Positions 10,561 through 20,000 of a DNA stretch of 53,769 bases are shown in pieces. Both the position numbers and the translations under genes were made by a program. The stretch lies in the NCBI RefSeq assembly GCF_002744245.1, contig NZ_NKHG01000006.1:1-53769 (forward strand), written 5' to 3'. The stretch is from Bacillus pumilus. Lineage in GTDB: Bacteria > Bacillota > Bacilli > Bacillales > Bacillaceae. The notes under the pieces were generated by a model that made no database searches, was not told the DNA's origin, and saw only the letters and a list, made by a program, of their open reading frames with translations. Each line of letters starts with the position of its first letter. Position 1 is the stretch's first letter.

Positions 10561-10620
10561 AGTATATTGAGTATGATACGAAATTTCAATATTATATTTG
10601 GATACTGAAATTATATTTCA
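10561..10620 (-). promoter_or_regulatory. murQ operon promoter and putative MurR operator
   Basis: On the minus strand TTGAAA (10589-10584), a 17-base spacer and TATACT (10566-10561) form a near-consensus SigA promoter about 30 bases from the murQ start. Just upstream at 10606-10620 is the perfect inverted repeat TGAAAT-TAT-ATTTCA. Placement suggests a MurR site, but that role is inferred. Confidence 0.6.
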
Positions 10621-10659
10621 ATCAAAACGTCGTGCTGAAAGGGGTAAATAGTTAGAAAA

Positions 10660-10694
10660 TAAAAAAAATAAATTCCCCCTTTACAAAAGGGGGA
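10660..10694 (-). terminator. Minus-strand hairpin terminator without an obvious upstream gene
   Basis: TCCCCCTTT pairs perfectly with AAAGGGGGA (10674-10694, 3-base loop). On the minus strand it is followed by a T-rich tract (10660-10673). The genes to the right are all plus strand, so it may block antisense transcription into murQ. It overlaps the -35 of the tRNA promoter. Confidence 0.45.
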
Positions 10695-10709
10695 CAACCT
10701 GTATATAAT
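10680..10709 (+). promoter_or_regulatory. Probable promoter of the five-tRNA cluster
   Basis: TTTACA (10680-10685) and TATAAT (10704-10709) are 18 bases apart and lie about 40 bases before the first tRNA. Confidence 0.55.
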
Positions 10710-10750
10710 AATTTTTGTCAGCTTCACGGATACAGCAAACTTGACAAACT

Positions 10751-10825
10751 GGCCCGTTGGTCAAGCGGTTAAGACACCGCCCTTTCACGGCGGTAACACG
10801 GGTTCGAATCCCGTACGGGTCACCA
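10751..10825 (+). tRNA. tRNA-Glu (TTC)
   Basis: Acceptor GGCCCGT pairs with ACGGGTC. Anticodon stem CCGCC/GGCGG closes loop CTTTCAC with anticodon TTC. CCA is encoded. First of five tandem tRNAs. Confidence 0.97.
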
Positions 10826-10831
10826 TGATAT

Positions 10832-10907
10832 GGAGGATTAGCTCAGCTGGGAGAGCATCTGCCTTACAAGCAGAGGGTCGGCGGTTCGAGCCCGTCATCC
10901 TCCACCA
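10832..10907 (+). tRNA. tRNA-Val (TAC)
   Basis: Acceptor GGAGGAT pairs with ATCCTCC. Stem TCTGC/GCAGA closes loop CTTACAA with anticodon TAC. CCA is encoded. Confidence 0.97.
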
Positions 10908-10910
10908 TAT

Positions 10911-10983
<73 letters not shown>

Positions 10984-11011
10984 CTGTTTTTTCTTTTTCA
11001 ATTCCATATGT

Positions 11012-11096
11012 GGAGGGGTAGCGAAGTGGCTAAACGCGGCGGACTGTAAATCCGCTCCCTCCGGGTTCGGCGGTTCGAATCCGCCCCCCTCCACCA
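11012..11096 (+). tRNA. tRNA-Tyr (GTA)
   Basis: Acceptor GGAGGGG pairs with CCCCTCC. The anticodon loop CTGTAAA carries GTA. The long variable arm (CTCCCTCCGGGTTCGG) is typical of class II tRNA-Tyr. CCA is encoded. Confidence 0.97.
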
Positions 11097-11100
11097 TTTT

Positions 11101-11172
11101 TGGGCTATAGCCAAGCGGTAAGGCAACGGACTTTGACTCCGTCATGCGTTGGTTCGAATCCAGCTAGCCCAG
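11101..11172 (+). tRNA. tRNA-Gln (TTG)
   Basis: Acceptor TGGGCTA pairs with TAGCCCA. Stem ACGGA/TCCGT closes loop CTTTGAC with anticodon TTG. No CCA is encoded. Last tRNA before the terminator. Confidence 0.97.
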
Positions 11173-11174
11173 TT

Positions 11175-11206
11175 AAGACACCTTTTTTTAAAAGGTGTCT
11201 TTTTTA
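11175..11206 (+). terminator. Terminator of the tRNA cluster
   Basis: AAGACACCTTTT pairs with AAAAGGTGTCTT and is followed by T residues. Confidence 0.92.
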
Positions 11207-11308
11207 TATTGTATAGAAGGAATGTATAACTATTCAAAATGTTGTTGAGTTGAGTCAAGAGGCATTGAGAAAGTAAAATATAAGCATGAACGGAAAGGGG
11301 ATGTACAT

Positions 11309-12220
11309 ATGAGAGATCAAAAGAAGGTCACGATTGTTGGGGTTCCGATGGATTTGGGTCAAATGAGAAGGGGCGTCGATATGGGGCCGAGTGCGATTCG
11401 ATGTGCTGGTGTAAAAGAAAAACTGGAATCGCTTTCATTTGAAGTGGAGGACCTTGGCGATATTCCAGTCGAGCAAAGGGACGATGAGAAAGGTCTCTAT
11501 ACAAGTGAAAAGCTAAAAAATCTAACAGAGAATGCTGGTGCGAATCAGCTTCTTGCTGAAAAGGTCGACAGTATTGTGCAGTCAGGTTCGTTTCCGCTGA
11601 TTTTAGGCGGTGATCACAGCATTGCTATCGGCACACTTGCCGGTGTAGCCAAGCATTATGAAAACTTGGGTGTCATTTGGTATGATGCGCACGGTGATTT
11701 AAATACAGAAGAAACATCTCCTTCTGGAAATATTCATGGAATGCCGCTTGCTGTCAGTATTGGCATTGGGCATGCTGATTTAACGAATATTGGTGGGTAT
11801 TCTTCTAAAGTGAAGCCGGAAAATGTCATTTTAATTGGTGCGCGTTCCTTAGATGAAGGAGAAAGGGCGTTGATTAGAGAAAAAGGCATTAAGGTGTATA
11901 CGATGCATGAAATTGATCGTTTGGGGATGACAAGAGTGATGGAGGAAGCCATTGCGTATTTAAAGGAAAGAACAGATGGTGTCCACTTATCGCTTGATTT
12001 AGATGGATTAGATCCAGCGGAATGCCCTGGTGTAGGAACTCCGGTGGCGGGCGGCATTAGTTATCGTGAGAGTCACCTTGCCATGGAGCTTTTAGAGGAA
12101 GCGGGTATTTTGACTTCTGCTGAATTTGTTGAGGTGAATCCGGTATTAGATGAGAAAAATAAAACAGCAGAAGCGGCTGTTGCTTTAATTGGTTCTTTAA
12201 TGGGTGAAAAGTTATTGTAG
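11309..12220 (+). CDS. rocF: Arginase RocF
   Basis: The 303-residue ureohydrolase converts arginine to ornithine and urea in the cytoplasm. All manganese-ligand motifs are present: GGDHS, DAHGD and SLDLDGLDP. The substrate loop SGNIHGMPLA is intact, and AAAGGGGATG lies just before the ATG. It stands alone between the tRNA cluster and sigW, ended by its own terminator. In B. subtilis rocF sits with rocDE elsewhere, whereas this location is seen in other Bacillus lineages, as I recall. A weak TTGAGT-N18-TAAAAT lies at about 11251-11280. No RocR or AhrC site was identified. Confidence 0.95.
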   Translation: MRDQKKVTIVGVPMDLGQMRRGVDMGPSAIRCAGVKEKLESLSFEVEDLGDIPVEQRDDEKGLYTSEKLKNLTENAGANQLLAEKVDSIVQSGSFPLILGGDHSIAIGTLAGVAKHYENLGVIWYDAHGDLNTEETSPSGNIHGMPLAVSIGIGHADLTNIGGYSSKVKPENVILIGARSLDEGERALIREKGIKVYTMHEIDRLGMTRVMEEAIAYLKERTDGVHLSLDLDGLDPAECPGVGTPVAGGISYRESHLAMELLEEAGILTSAEFVEVNPVLDEKNKTAEAAVALIGSLMGEKLL

Positions 12221-12247
12221 AGCGGGACTTGTTCCCGTTCTTTTTTA
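12221..12247 (+). terminator. rocF terminator
   Basis: AGCGGGA pairs with TCCCGTT (one G-T) around a short loop and is followed by CTTTTTT. Confidence 0.85.
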
Positions 12248-12340
12248 TTTTGGGGAAATTTAAGGATATATTAAGGTTTTTACCGGCTGATAAGCGAAAC
12301 ACGCTGTCAAAAATTTGTTACACTATTTTATAGAGGAGAA

Positions 12341-12366
12341 TGAAACCTTTTGGAAAGAGGTTCGTA
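12341..12366 (+). promoter_or_regulatory. SigW autoregulatory promoter
   Basis: TGAAAC (12341-12346), exactly 16 bases, then CGTA (12363-12366). This is the classic ECF SigW promoter pattern, and it lies directly upstream of sigW. Confidence 0.9.
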
Positions 12367-12403
12367 TACATAAAGACCGGTGAAGGCAGAGGTTGAATAT
12401 ACT

Positions 12404-12967
12404 ATGGAAACAATGATTAAAAAAAGAATTAAGCAAGTGAAAAAAGGCGACCAGAACGCATTTACAGACATCGTAGACCTGTATAAAGACAAAATTTATC
12501 AGTTGTGCTACCGTATGCTTGGGAATGCACACGAAGCGGAGGATATTGCGCAGGAGGCATTTATTCGTGCCTATGTGAATATTGAGAGCTTTGATGTGAA
12601 TCGTAAGTTTTCCACGTGGCTGTACCGCATTGCAACCAACCTGACCATCGACCGTATTCGCAAAAAAAAGCCGGATTATTATTTAGATGCAGAGGTGGCA
12701 GGAACAGAAGGACTGAATATGTATTCTCAAATTGCTGCTGATGGCATTTTGCCAGAGGATGAGGTGGTGTCTCTTGACTTATCGAGCACTATTCAGCAAA
12801 AAATTCTAAGACTACCCGATAAATACCGTTCGGTCATCGTATTAAAGTATATTGATGAACTCTCGTTAAAAGAAATTAGTGAGATTCTGAATATACCAGT
12901 TGGTACAGTGAAAACGAGAATACACAGGGGTAGAGAGGCTCTCCGGAAACAGTTGAGAGACCTTTGA
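12404..12967 (+). CDS. sigW: ECF RNA polymerase sigma factor SigW
   Basis: The 187-residue sigma-70 family protein has region 2 (about residues 20-90, with AEDIAQEAFIRAY and FSTWLYRIATNLTIDRIRKKKP) and region 4 (about 125-185, with LSLKEISEILNIPVGTVKTRIHRGREALRK). SigW directs cell-envelope stress and antimicrobial-peptide resistance genes. ATG 12404 gives METMIKKRIK, matching the B. subtilis N-terminus; a GTG at 12380 is an alternative start. The rsiW start codon lies 14 bases after the stop. Transcription from its own ECF promoter is expected. Confidence 0.96.
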   Translation: METMIKKRIKQVKKGDQNAFTDIVDLYKDKIYQLCYRMLGNAHEAEDIAQEAFIRAYVNIESFDVNRKFSTWLYRIATNLTIDRIRKKKPDYYLDAEVAGTEGLNMYSQIAADGILPEDEVVSLDLSSTIQQKILRLPDKYRSVIVLKYIDELSLKEISEILNIPVGTVKTRIHRGREALRKQLRDL

Positions 12968-12981
12968 GTGAGGTGATTTTG

Positions 12982-13608
12982 ATGAGCTGTCAGGATAAAA
13001 TCGTCCAGCTGATGCATCAGTATTTAGACGGGGACATTGAGCCCGAAGATGAAAAGGAATTAAAGAGCCATCTGCAATCGTGTGAGGAGTGCCGTACTCA
13101 TTTTCAACAAATTGAGAAATCCATCGCGCTAGTGCAGAGTACATCTCATATAGAAGCACCATCTGATTTCACTGCAAAGGTGATGGCAGGTCTTCCAAAG
13201 GAGAAAAAGCGTGTATCGATTCAAAGATGGATTAAAGCTCACCCACTGATGGTGGCTGCTGCCCTCTTTGTGATATTGATGGGAGGCAGTCTGTTTACAA
13301 GCTGGAATACGGATCATAATTTCAGTGTGTCAAAGCAGCCGAATCTCGTAGTTGAAAATGATACAGTGACTGTACCTAAAGGGGAAACCGTCAAAGGTGA
13401 TGTCACTGTCAAAAATGGCAAGCTGATTGTAGAAGGCAAGGTTGATGGAAATGTAACAGTCGTCAATGGAGAACAGCTGACTGCTTCTGCCGGACAAGTC
13501 ACTGGTCAAATCAATGAAATTAATGAAGTGTTTGATTGGATCTGGTACAAATTGAAATCCACAGCACAAGACGTGATGCGGGTCATTGGGCCAGAGGAAC
13601 AAAAGTAA
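12982..13608 (+). CDS. rsiW: Anti-sigma-W factor RsiW
   Basis: The 208-residue single-pass membrane protein has a cytoplasmic zinc-binding anti-sigma domain with the HxxxCxxC motif in LKSHLQSCEECRTHF, a transmembrane helix at about residues 88-105 (MVAAALFVILMGG), and an extracytoplasmic domain of beta-strand repeats (KGDVTVKNGKLIVEGKVDG). It holds SigW inactive until cleaved by PrsW and RasP. ATG 12982 preceded by GTGAGGTG is preferred over the TTG at 12964. It is co-transcribed with sigW and ends in a strong terminator. Confidence 0.96.
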   Translation: MSCQDKIVQLMHQYLDGDIEPEDEKELKSHLQSCEECRTHFQQIEKSIALVQSTSHIEAPSDFTAKVMAGLPKEKKRVSIQRWIKAHPLMVAAALFVILMGGSLFTSWNTDHNFSVSKQPNLVVENDTVTVPKGETVKGDVTVKNGKLIVEGKVDGNVTVVNGEQLTASAGQVTGQINEINEVFDWIWYKLKSTAQDVMRVIGPEEQK

Positions 13609-13620
13609 ATCAAACAGCGT

Positions 13621-13650
13621 GAGAGCAGTCTCTTAGGGACTGCTCTTTTT
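13621..13650 (+). terminator. sigW-rsiW terminator
   Basis: GAGCAGTC pairs with GACTGCTC and is followed by TTTTT. Confidence 0.92.
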
Positions 13651-13727
13651 CTATACAATTAATCAGATACATGCATACTAGAAAGCCAGCCATATATGGC
13701 AACTGTTTTCCTTGCTGAAACAAAATG

Positions 13728-13736
13728 TGGTATAAT
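13728..13736 (+). promoter_or_regulatory. Extended -10 promoter upstream of cdaA
   Basis: TGG-TATAAT is a perfect extended -10 (TGnTATAAT) about 85 bases before the cdaA start. No good -35 is visible. Confidence 0.5.
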
Positions 13737-13821
13737 AGCCACGCTATGTATTTATACATAGGCTCTTTTTTTATAAAAAATGCATCATACGAAGAAACTT
13801 GAAATTCTGGAGGACGAGGAA

Positions 13822-14643
13822 ATGGCTTTAGGGGATATTCCTTTTTTGCAGTACCTCGGTAATGCTGTTGATATTCTCGTTGTTTGGTATGTGATATATA
13901 AATTAATGATGGTCATCCGCGGAACAAAAGCGGTTCAGCTTTTAAAGGGAATTGTGGTCATTGTTCTCGTCAGGATGGGAAGTGCGTATCTCGGCCTTAA
14001 CACACTTCAATGGCTGATGGATCAAGCGATTACGTGGGGGTTCCTTGCGATCATTATTATTTTTCAGCCAGAGCTAAGGAGAGCGCTTGAGCAGCTTGGG
14101 CGCGGCCGTTTCTTCTCAAGAAGCGGGACACCTGTAGAGGAGCAGCAGCAGAAAACGATCGAGGCAATTACAAAAGCAATCAATTATATGGCAAAACGTA
14201 GAATAGGGGCACTGCTGACGATTGAGCGCGATACTGGAATGAATGATTACATAGAGACAGGAATTCCTTTGAATGCAAAGGTGAGTTCTGAGCTGCTGAT
14301 TAATATTTTTATTCCGAATACACCGCTTCATGACGGTGCTGTTATTATGAAGCGTGATGAGATTGCAGCTGCGGCTTGTTATTTACCACTGTCAGAAAGT
14401 CCTTTTATCTCTAAGGAACTCGGAACCCGTCACCGGGCGGCAGTCGGTATTAGTGAAGTGACGGACAGCTTAACAGTCATCGTCTCAGAGGAGACAGGCG
14501 GCATTAGTGTCGCAAGAAACGGTGATCTCCATCGAGAATTGACAGAAGAAGCGCTTGAAGAAATGCTGATTGCTGAATTTAGTAAGAACAGCAAAGATGC
14601 TTCCTCGACCAAATGGTATTGGAGGGGCAAGAAAAATGGATAA
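13822..14643 (+). CDS. cdaA: Diadenylate cyclase CdaA (YbbP)
   Basis: The 273-residue membrane enzyme makes c-di-AMP from two ATP. Three transmembrane helices (residues about 10-80) precede a DAC domain (about 95-245) with the catalytic DGA in PLHDGAVIM and the RHR in GTRHRAAVG. Sequence is nearly identical to B. subtilis CdaA. ATG 13822 follows GGAGG by eight bases; upstream in-frame codons lack a ribosome site. It overlaps cdaR by eight bases and is the first gene of the cdaA-cdaR-glmM module that links c-di-AMP synthesis to cell-wall precursor synthesis. Confidence 0.96.
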   Translation: MALGDIPFLQYLGNAVDILVVWYVIYKLMMVIRGTKAVQLLKGIVVIVLVRMGSAYLGLNTLQWLMDQAITWGFLAIIIIFQPELRRALEQLGRGRFFSRSGTPVEEQQQKTIEAITKAINYMAKRRIGALLTIERDTGMNDYIETGIPLNAKVSSELLINIFIPNTPLHDGAVIMKRDEIAAAACYLPLSESPFISKELGTRHRAAVGISEVTDSLTVIVSEETGGISVARNGDLHRELTEEALEEMLIAEFSKNSKDASSTKWYWRGKKNG

Positions 14644-16042
14644 GATTTTGAATAATCGCTGGGCCGTTAAGTTTCTTGCATTGGTCTTCGCTTTATTGCT
14701 GTATGGTGCAGTCAATTCAGCGCAAGCGCCCACGCCGAAAAAAATCGGTGAATCCTTTTTCCCAACATCGACGACAGATGAAGCAACCTTAACCGACATT
14801 CCTGTTAAAGCGTATTATGATGACGAGAAGTATGTCGTCACTGGTGTACCGCAAACAGTCAATGTCACGATAAAAGGATCAACAAGTGCTGTGAAAACAG
14901 CAAGACAAACGAAGAATTTTGAAATTTACGCAGATATGCAAAAGTTAACGACAGGCACACATAAAGTAGAGCTTAATGCAAGAGGTGTATCGAATGGGAT
15001 CACATTAACGGTTAATCCGTCTGTGACAACTGTGACCATACAAGAAAAAACCACAGCTGAATTCCCTGTTGAAACAGAATTTTATAATCAAAATAAAATC
15101 AAAGACGGCTATTCACCTGAACAGCCTATCGTGAATCCGAAAAAGGTGACTGTTACTGGCTCAAAGGATGTCATCGACAAAATTTCTGTCATTAAAGCAT
15201 TTGTGAACTTAGAGGATGTCGATCAACAAATCGAAAAAGAAGCGAAGCTCACTGTGTATGATAGCAGAGGAAATGAGCTGCCAGTCGAAGTGAGTCCGTC
15301 GGTTGTGGATATAACGGTCCCTATCACGAGCCCGAGCAAGAAAGTCCCGTTTAAAATCGAGCGGACGGGCAGTTTATCGGATGGGATTAGTATCTCAAGC
15401 ATTGAGACAAGCCCGAGTGAGGTCACGGTGTACGGCTCTCAAACGGTGCTGGATGCACTTGATTTTATTGATGGTGTCAAGCTGGACCTAAGCAAAATCA
15501 AAGATGATACAGAAATCGATGCCGACATTCCCCTGCCAGATGGTGTGAAAAAGGTATCGCCTGAAACCGTTAAGATCAAAGTGAAGGTTGCAACAGCTGA
15601 AGAAAAAAAGATCGATAATGTACCCATCTCTGTCGTGGGTTTGAGCAAGGATCTCACATCTGAGTTTGTGAGTCCGACTTCTGGACGGCTCACGTTAACA
15701 GCAAAAGGATCAAAGAGTGCGATAGATAAACTAAAGGCTTCAGATATTGAAGCCTATATCAATGTGGCGGATTTGAACGAAGGAACACATGAGGTCAAAG
15801 TGCAAGTGAACGGTCCTCAAAATGTGACATGGACATTATCGAGGTCAAAGGTCAAGGTGAAACTCACCTCTACTGACTCCGAGGATCAGCCAGCTTCGAC
15901 AAATGATCGAAAGGGTCAATCTGATGACGATGATCAGGAAGAGAAGAGTAAAGAGCAGTCGACACAAGATAAAGCAAAGAAAGAATCAAGTCATAGACAG
16001 CGGGTCAAAGAAGATAAAAAAGGGGACGCATCGTCCTCTTGA
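14636..16042 (+). CDS. cdaR: CdaA regulatory protein CdaR (YbbR-domain protein)
   Basis: The 468-residue protein has one N-terminal membrane helix (about residues 8-27, AVKFLALVFALLLYGAVNS) and then an extracytoplasmic series of about four YbbR repeats, each with pattern DIPV...V...PxxVxVxGS. The hydrophilic tail (about 420-468) is rich in Asp, Glu, Lys and Ser. In B. subtilis CdaR binds and modulates CdaA. ATG 14636 follows GGAGGGG by six bases and overlaps the end of cdaA, so translation is probably coupled. It is slightly shorter than the B. subtilis protein, mostly in the tail. Confidence 0.94.
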   Translation: MDKILNNRWAVKFLALVFALLLYGAVNSAQAPTPKKIGESFFPTSTTDEATLTDIPVKAYYDDEKYVVTGVPQTVNVTIKGSTSAVKTARQTKNFEIYADMQKLTTGTHKVELNARGVSNGITLTVNPSVTTVTIQEKTTAEFPVETEFYNQNKIKDGYSPEQPIVNPKKVTVTGSKDVIDKISVIKAFVNLEDVDQQIEKEAKLTVYDSRGNELPVEVSPSVVDITVPITSPSKKVPFKIERTGSLSDGISISSIETSPSEVTVYGSQTVLDALDFIDGVKLDLSKIKDDTEIDADIPLPDGVKKVSPETVKIKVKVATAEEKKIDNVPISVVGLSKDLTSEFVSPTSGRLTLTAKGSKSAIDKLKASDIEAYINVADLNEGTHEVKVQVNGPQNVTWTLSRSKVKVKLTSTDSEDQPASTNDRKGQSDDDDQEEKSKEQSTQDKAKKESSHRQRVKEDKKGDASSS

Positions 16043-16067
16043 ATGGTAAAAAAGGAGCGATTGAAAC

Positions 16068-17414
16068 ATGGGCAAGTACTTTGGAACTGATGGTGTAAGG
16101 GGTGTGGCTAATAGCGAATTAACGCCAGAGCTCGCATTTAAAATTGGGAGATTTGGCGGCTATGTCCTCACGAAGGATAAAGAACGTCCAAAGGTACTCG
16201 TTGGACGAGACACACGTGTATCCGGTCATATGCTAGAAGGAGCGCTGGTTGCAGGCTTACTTTCAATTGGGGCTGAAGTGATGCGTTTAGGTGTGATCTC
16301 AACACCTGGCGTGTCTTATTTAACAAAAGCAATGGATGCAGAAGCGGGTGTCATGATTTCTGCTTCTCACAATCCAGTTCAGGACAACGGGATAAAATTC
16401 TTCGGCGGTGACGGCTTTAAGCTGTCAGATGAACAGGAGAATGAAATTGAGCTGCTAATGGATCAGCCAGTCGACCAATTGCCACGTCCGGTTGGAGCCG
16501 ACCTTGGAACGATGAATGACTACTTTGAAGGCGGTCAGAAGTACTTGCAATTCTTGAAGCAGACAGCGGATGAGGATTTCACAGGAATTCACGTGGCGCT
16601 TGACTGCGGTCACGGTGCGACATCTTCTCTTGCGACACATTTATTTGCTGATTTAGATGCGGATGTGTCAACAATGGGAACATCACCAAACGGGTTGAAT
16701 ATCAACGATGGCGTAGGTTCAACTCATCCAGAGGCGCTTTCTGCTTTTGTAAAGGCAAAGGGTGCAGATATTGGTCTTGCGTTTGATGGTGACGGCGACC
16801 GCTTAATTGCAGTCGATGAAAAAGGTGATATCGTAGACGGCGATCAAATTATGTACATATGTGCACGTTATTTGAAGGGTGAAGGCCGATTAAAGGATGA
16901 CACAGTCGTGTCAACGGTCATGAGTAACCTAGGCTTCTATAAAGCGCTGGAGAAGCAAGGCATTAAGAGTATCCAAACCGCTGTTGGTGATCGTTATGTG
17001 GTCGAGGCGATGAAAAAGGATGGCTATAATGTCGGCGGCGAGCAATCAGGGCATTTGATTTTCCTTGATTACAATACGACAGGTGACGGCATGCTTTCTG
17101 CCATCATGCTTGTGAATACGCTAAAAGCAACAGGAAAAACATTGTCAGAGCTTGCAGCGGAAATGGAAAAGTTCCCGCAGCTTCTAGTGAATGTGAAGGT
17201 GTCTGATAAATATAAAGTGGAAGAAAATGGAAAAGTAAAAGCTGTGATCCAAGAGGTCGAAAAAGAGATGAACGGTGACGGCCGTATCCTTGTTCGTCCA
17301 TCTGGGACAGAGCCGCTTGTACGTGTGATGGCAGAGGCGAAAACAAAAGAGCTGTGTGATGAATATGTGGCTCGAATTACTGCTGTTGTCAAAGAAGAAA
17401 TGGGTATTGAGTAA
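16068..17414 (+). CDS. glmM: Phosphoglucosamine mutase GlmM
   Basis: The 448-residue alpha-phosphohexomutase converts glucosamine-6-P to glucosamine-1-P on the route to UDP-GlcNAc. The four family loops are present: N-terminal [12 protein letters not shown], phosphoserine loop [13 protein letters not shown], metal loop DGDGDR, sugar loop GGEQSGH, and phosphate loop [22 protein letters not shown] is the ribosome site. It is the third gene of the cdaA operon and is closed by a strong terminator. GlmM also interacts with CdaA in related bacteria. Confidence 0.97.
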   Translation: MGKYFGTDGVRGVANSELTPELAFKIGRFGGYVLTKDKERPKVLVGRDTRVSGHMLEGALVAGLLSIGAEVMRLGVISTPGVSYLTKAMDAEAGVMISASHNPVQDNGIKFFGGDGFKLSDEQENEIELLMDQPVDQLPRPVGADLGTMNDYFEGGQKYLQFLKQTADEDFTGIHVALDCGHGATSSLATHLFADLDADVSTMGTSPNGLNINDGVGSTHPEALSAFVKAKGADIGLAFDGDGDRLIAVDEKGDIVDGDQIMYICARYLKGEGRLKDDTVVSTVMSNLGFYKALEKQGIKSIQTAVGDRYVVEAMKKDGYNVGGEQSGHLIFLDYNTTGDGMLSAIMLVNTLKATGKTLSELAAEMEKFPQLLVNVKVSDKYKVEENGKVKAVIQEVEKEMNGDGRILVRPSGTEPLVRVMAEAKTKELCDEYVARITAVVKEEMGIE

Positions 17415-17421
17415 TAGATCT

Positions 17422-17454
17422 AAGCAAATCGCAGAGCTGCGGTTTGCTTTTTTT
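17422..17454 (+). terminator. glmM terminator
   Basis: AAGCAAATCGCAG pairs over 13 positions with CTGCGGTTTGCTT (one wobble) and is followed by TTTTTTT. Confidence 0.95.
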
Positions 17455-17628
17455 AAAAATAAACGTCATAAGAGGTGTGGACTGTACGAATGATATAAGC
17501 GAGGGCAACTTGCTGCTGCCTTCATACATAGGAGAACACATCAAAGGTAGAACGTGACAAGCCTCATTGCATATACTGTATGGAGGTCTCACTTTCTAAA
17601 ATGAAGGGGATCACCCGCTAAATTGTGA
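17455..17628. other. Non-coding spacer between glmM terminator and glmS promoter
   Basis: I see no gene, tRNA or convincing hairpin in these 174 bases. Confidence 0.5.
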
Positions 17629-17657
17629 TTGACGGAGGTCAGACCTTATAGTACAAT
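17629..17657 (+). promoter_or_regulatory. glmS promoter
   Basis: TTGACG (17629-17634) and TACAAT (17652-17657) are separated by 17 bases. Transcription would start about 65 bases before the ribozyme cleavage site. Confidence 0.75.
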
Positions 17658-17728
17658 CATCCTTGTGTTACTGGATTTTTATTCTAGCAGGAAAGGCGGG
17701 GTAGATGTTCAGGAACTCTTATAATGAT

Positions 17729-17890
17729 AGCGCCCGAACTAAGCGATCGGACGACAGATGCTTAGTTGACGAGGATGGAGGTTATCGAATTTTCGGCGGA
17801 TGCCTCCCGGCTGATCAAAAGAGATCACAGCCGTAAGTGTTTCTTTAAACCAAAGAGGTGACTCTTTGTACAAAGGGAATACACATGATC
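17729..17890 (+). ncRNA. glmS leader: glmS ribozyme-riboswitch
   Basis: The leader carries the self-cleaving element activated by glucosamine-6-phosphate. Cleavage is expected between A17729 and G17730, at A|GCGCCCGAACT. Conserved core segments follow: GACGAGGATGGAGGTTATCG, TTTTCGGCGGATGCCTCCC, GGCTG, and AAGTGTTTCTTT with the closing P4 arm near AATACACATG. After cleavage the downstream mRNA is degraded by RNase J, lowering GlmS when GlcN-6-P is plentiful. A further hairpin (AGGGAC/GTCCCT, about 17911-17931) lies between ribozyme and glmS. Confidence 0.95.
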
Positions 17891-17986
17891 TCCCAAAATA
17901 AACATGTAGAGAGGGACGAAGAAATGTCCCTTCTATTTTAGTAGGCTTTCTTTGTCCCTTTCACATGATCGGGAGGAAGAAAATTT

Positions 17987-19789
17987 ATGTGTGGAATCGT
18001 AGGTTATATTGGTCAGAATGATGCGAAGGAAATCTTATTAAAAGGCTTAGAGAAGCTTGAGTACCGCGGTTATGACTCAGCAGGAATCGCTGTGGCAAAC
18101 GAAGAAGGTGTGCATGTGTTCAAAGAAAAAGGACGTATCGCTGAGCTTCATGAGGTCGTTGATGCAAACGTGGCATCTACAGCAGGAATCGGACATACAC
18201 GCTGGGCAACACACGGTGTACCAAGCCATCTAAATGCGCATCCGCATCAAAGTGCTTCTGGCCGTTTTACGCTTGTTCATAACGGTGTCATCGAGAACTA
18301 TGTACAATTGACACGCGAATATTTACAAGATGTCACACTAAAAAGCGACACAGATACAGAGGTTGTTGTTCAAGTCATCGAACAATTTGTGATCAGAGGT
18401 CTTGATACAGAGGAAGCTTTCCGTCAAACGCTTCTTCAACTAAAAGGCTCTTACGCAATTGCTCTTTTCGATAACGAAAACAAAGAAACAATCTATGTGG
18501 CGAAAAACAAAAGCCCATTATTGGTTGGTTTCGGTGAAGACTTCAACGTTGTGGCTTCTGACGCAATGGCAATGCTTCAAGTAACGAACGAATATGCGGA
18601 GTTAATGGATAAAGAAATGGTCATTGTCACAAAAGACGAGGTCATCATTAAAAACCTTGACGGTGATATCATGACACGTCCTTCTTATATCGCTGAGCTA
18701 GATGCAAGCGACATCGAGAAAGGCACATATCCTCACTACATGTTAAAAGAAACGGATGAGCAGCCGCTTGTGATGCGCAAAATCATCCAAGAATATCAAG
18801 ACGAAAACGGCAAGCTGTCAGTCGCTGGCGATATTGCAAGCGCAGTAGCAGAAGCAGACCGCATTTACATTGTGGCTTGCGGAACTAGCTACCATGCTGG
18901 ACTTGTTGGTAAACAATATATTGAAGACTGGGCGAAAGTACCTGTAGAAGTCCATGTAGCAAGTGAATTCTCTTACAACATGCCGCTTCTATCGAAAAAG
19001 CCGTTGTTCATCTTCCTTTCTCAATCTGGGGAGACTGCGGACAGCCGTGCTGTACTTGTTCAAGTCAAAGAGCTTGGTCATAAAGCATTAACGATCACAA
19101 ACGTACCAGGTTCAACGCTATCTCGTGAAGCTGACTTCACATTGCTTCTTCATGCAGGACCAGAAATCGCAGTGGCTTCAACAAAAGCCTACACAGCACA
19201 AATCGCTGTTTTGGCGATCCTTGCATCCGTTGCAGCGGAATTAAATGGTCAATCACTTGATTTTGATCTAGTGAAAGAGCTTGGGATTGTGGCAAACGCA
19301 ATGGAAGCCCTTGTCGATCAAAAGGATGAAATGGAACAAATCGCTCGTGACTTCTTCACAGTGACACGTAATGCATTCTTTATCGGAAGAGGACTTGACT
19401 ACTATGTGTGCCTTGAAGGTGCACTGAAGCTAAAAGAGATCTCTTACATCCAAGCAGAAGGGTTTGCTGGCGGAGAACTAAAACATGGAACCATCGCTTT
19501 AATTGAAGAAGGCACACCAGTCATCGCCCTTGCGACGCAAGAGCACGTGAACCTAAGCATTCGCGGTAACGTCAAAGAAGTCGTTGCACGCGGAGCGAAC
19601 CCATGTGTCATCTCACTGAAAGGCCTAGAAGACGAAGGCGACCGTTTCGTCCTTCCAGCTGTACACCCAGCACTTGCACCACTTGCATCTGTTGTCCCAT
19701 TACAGCTGATCGCTTACTACGCAGCACTTCACCGCGGGTGTGATGTGGATAAACCACGTAACCTTGCGAAGAGTGTGACGGTGGAGTAG
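17987..19789 (+). CDS. glmS: Glutamine-fructose-6-phosphate aminotransferase GlmS
   Basis: The 600-residue enzyme makes glucosamine-6-P from fructose-6-P and glutamine. The N-terminal Ntn glutaminase domain starts with catalytic Cys2 (MCGIVGYIG), with HTRWATHG and HNGVIENY. Two SIS isomerase domains follow (about 280-420 and 450-590), with [27 protein letters not shown] and the C-terminal [12 protein letters not shown]. The ribosome site GGGAGG lies about nine bases upstream. It is monocistronic, with its own promoter, ribozyme and terminator. Confidence 0.98.
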   Translation: MCGIVGYIGQNDAKEILLKGLEKLEYRGYDSAGIAVANEEGVHVFKEKGRIAELHEVVDANVASTAGIGHTRWATHGVPSHLNAHPHQSASGRFTLVHNGVIENYVQLTREYLQDVTLKSDTDTEVVVQVIEQFVIRGLDTEEAFRQTLLQLKGSYAIALFDNENKETIYVAKNKSPLLVGFGEDFNVVASDAMAMLQVTNEYAELMDKEMVIVTKDEVIIKNLDGDIMTRPSYIAELDASDIEKGTYPHYMLKETDEQPLVMRKIIQEYQDENGKLSVAGDIASAVAEADRIYIVACGTSYHAGLVGKQYIEDWAKVPVEVHVASEFSYNMPLLSKKPLFIFLSQSGETADSRAVLVQVKELGHKALTITNVPGSTLSREADFTLLLHAGPEIAVASTKAYTAQIAVLAILASVAAELNGQSLDFDLVKELGIVANAMEALVDQKDEMEQIARDFFTVTRNAFFIGRGLDYYVCLEGALKLKEISYIQAEGFAGGELKHGTIALIEEGTPVIALATQEHVNLSIRGNVKEVVARGANPCVISLKGLEDEGDRFVLPAVHPALAPLASVVPLQLIAYYAALHRGCDVDKPRNLAKSVTVE

Positions 19790-19821
19790 GTTCTTAGATT
19801 TTAAATAAAAGCGTACTTTTG

Positions 19822-19860
19822 ATCCCCCTTTAGATATCATTGTCAAAAGGGGGATTTTTG
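19822..19860 (+). terminator. glmS terminator
   Basis: TCCCCCTTT pairs with AAAGGGGGA across a loop of about 16 bases and is followed by TTTTTG. Confidence 0.88.
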
Positions 19861-20000
19861 TGTCAAAAGGACTAGAATAATATATATTTGACAGCACTCG
19901 ATGGTCTTTCATTCAAGGAGTATGTTTACTCGAGAGCTACAGTATTTGGAGGTTGCCTTCTTTACTAATTGTAGATCGATTTCAAGGGTGAGATGTCATT

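Noticed and set aside
11246..11300. Confident promoter for rocF
   Set aside because: TTGAGT-N18-TAAAAT is too weak and the spacing not ideal, so it is only mentioned with rocF.
17905..17945. glmS leader hairpin as an intrinsic terminator
   Set aside because: The stem AGGGAC/GTCCCT is followed by ATTTTAG rather than a T run, and glmS expression is already controlled by the ribozyme.
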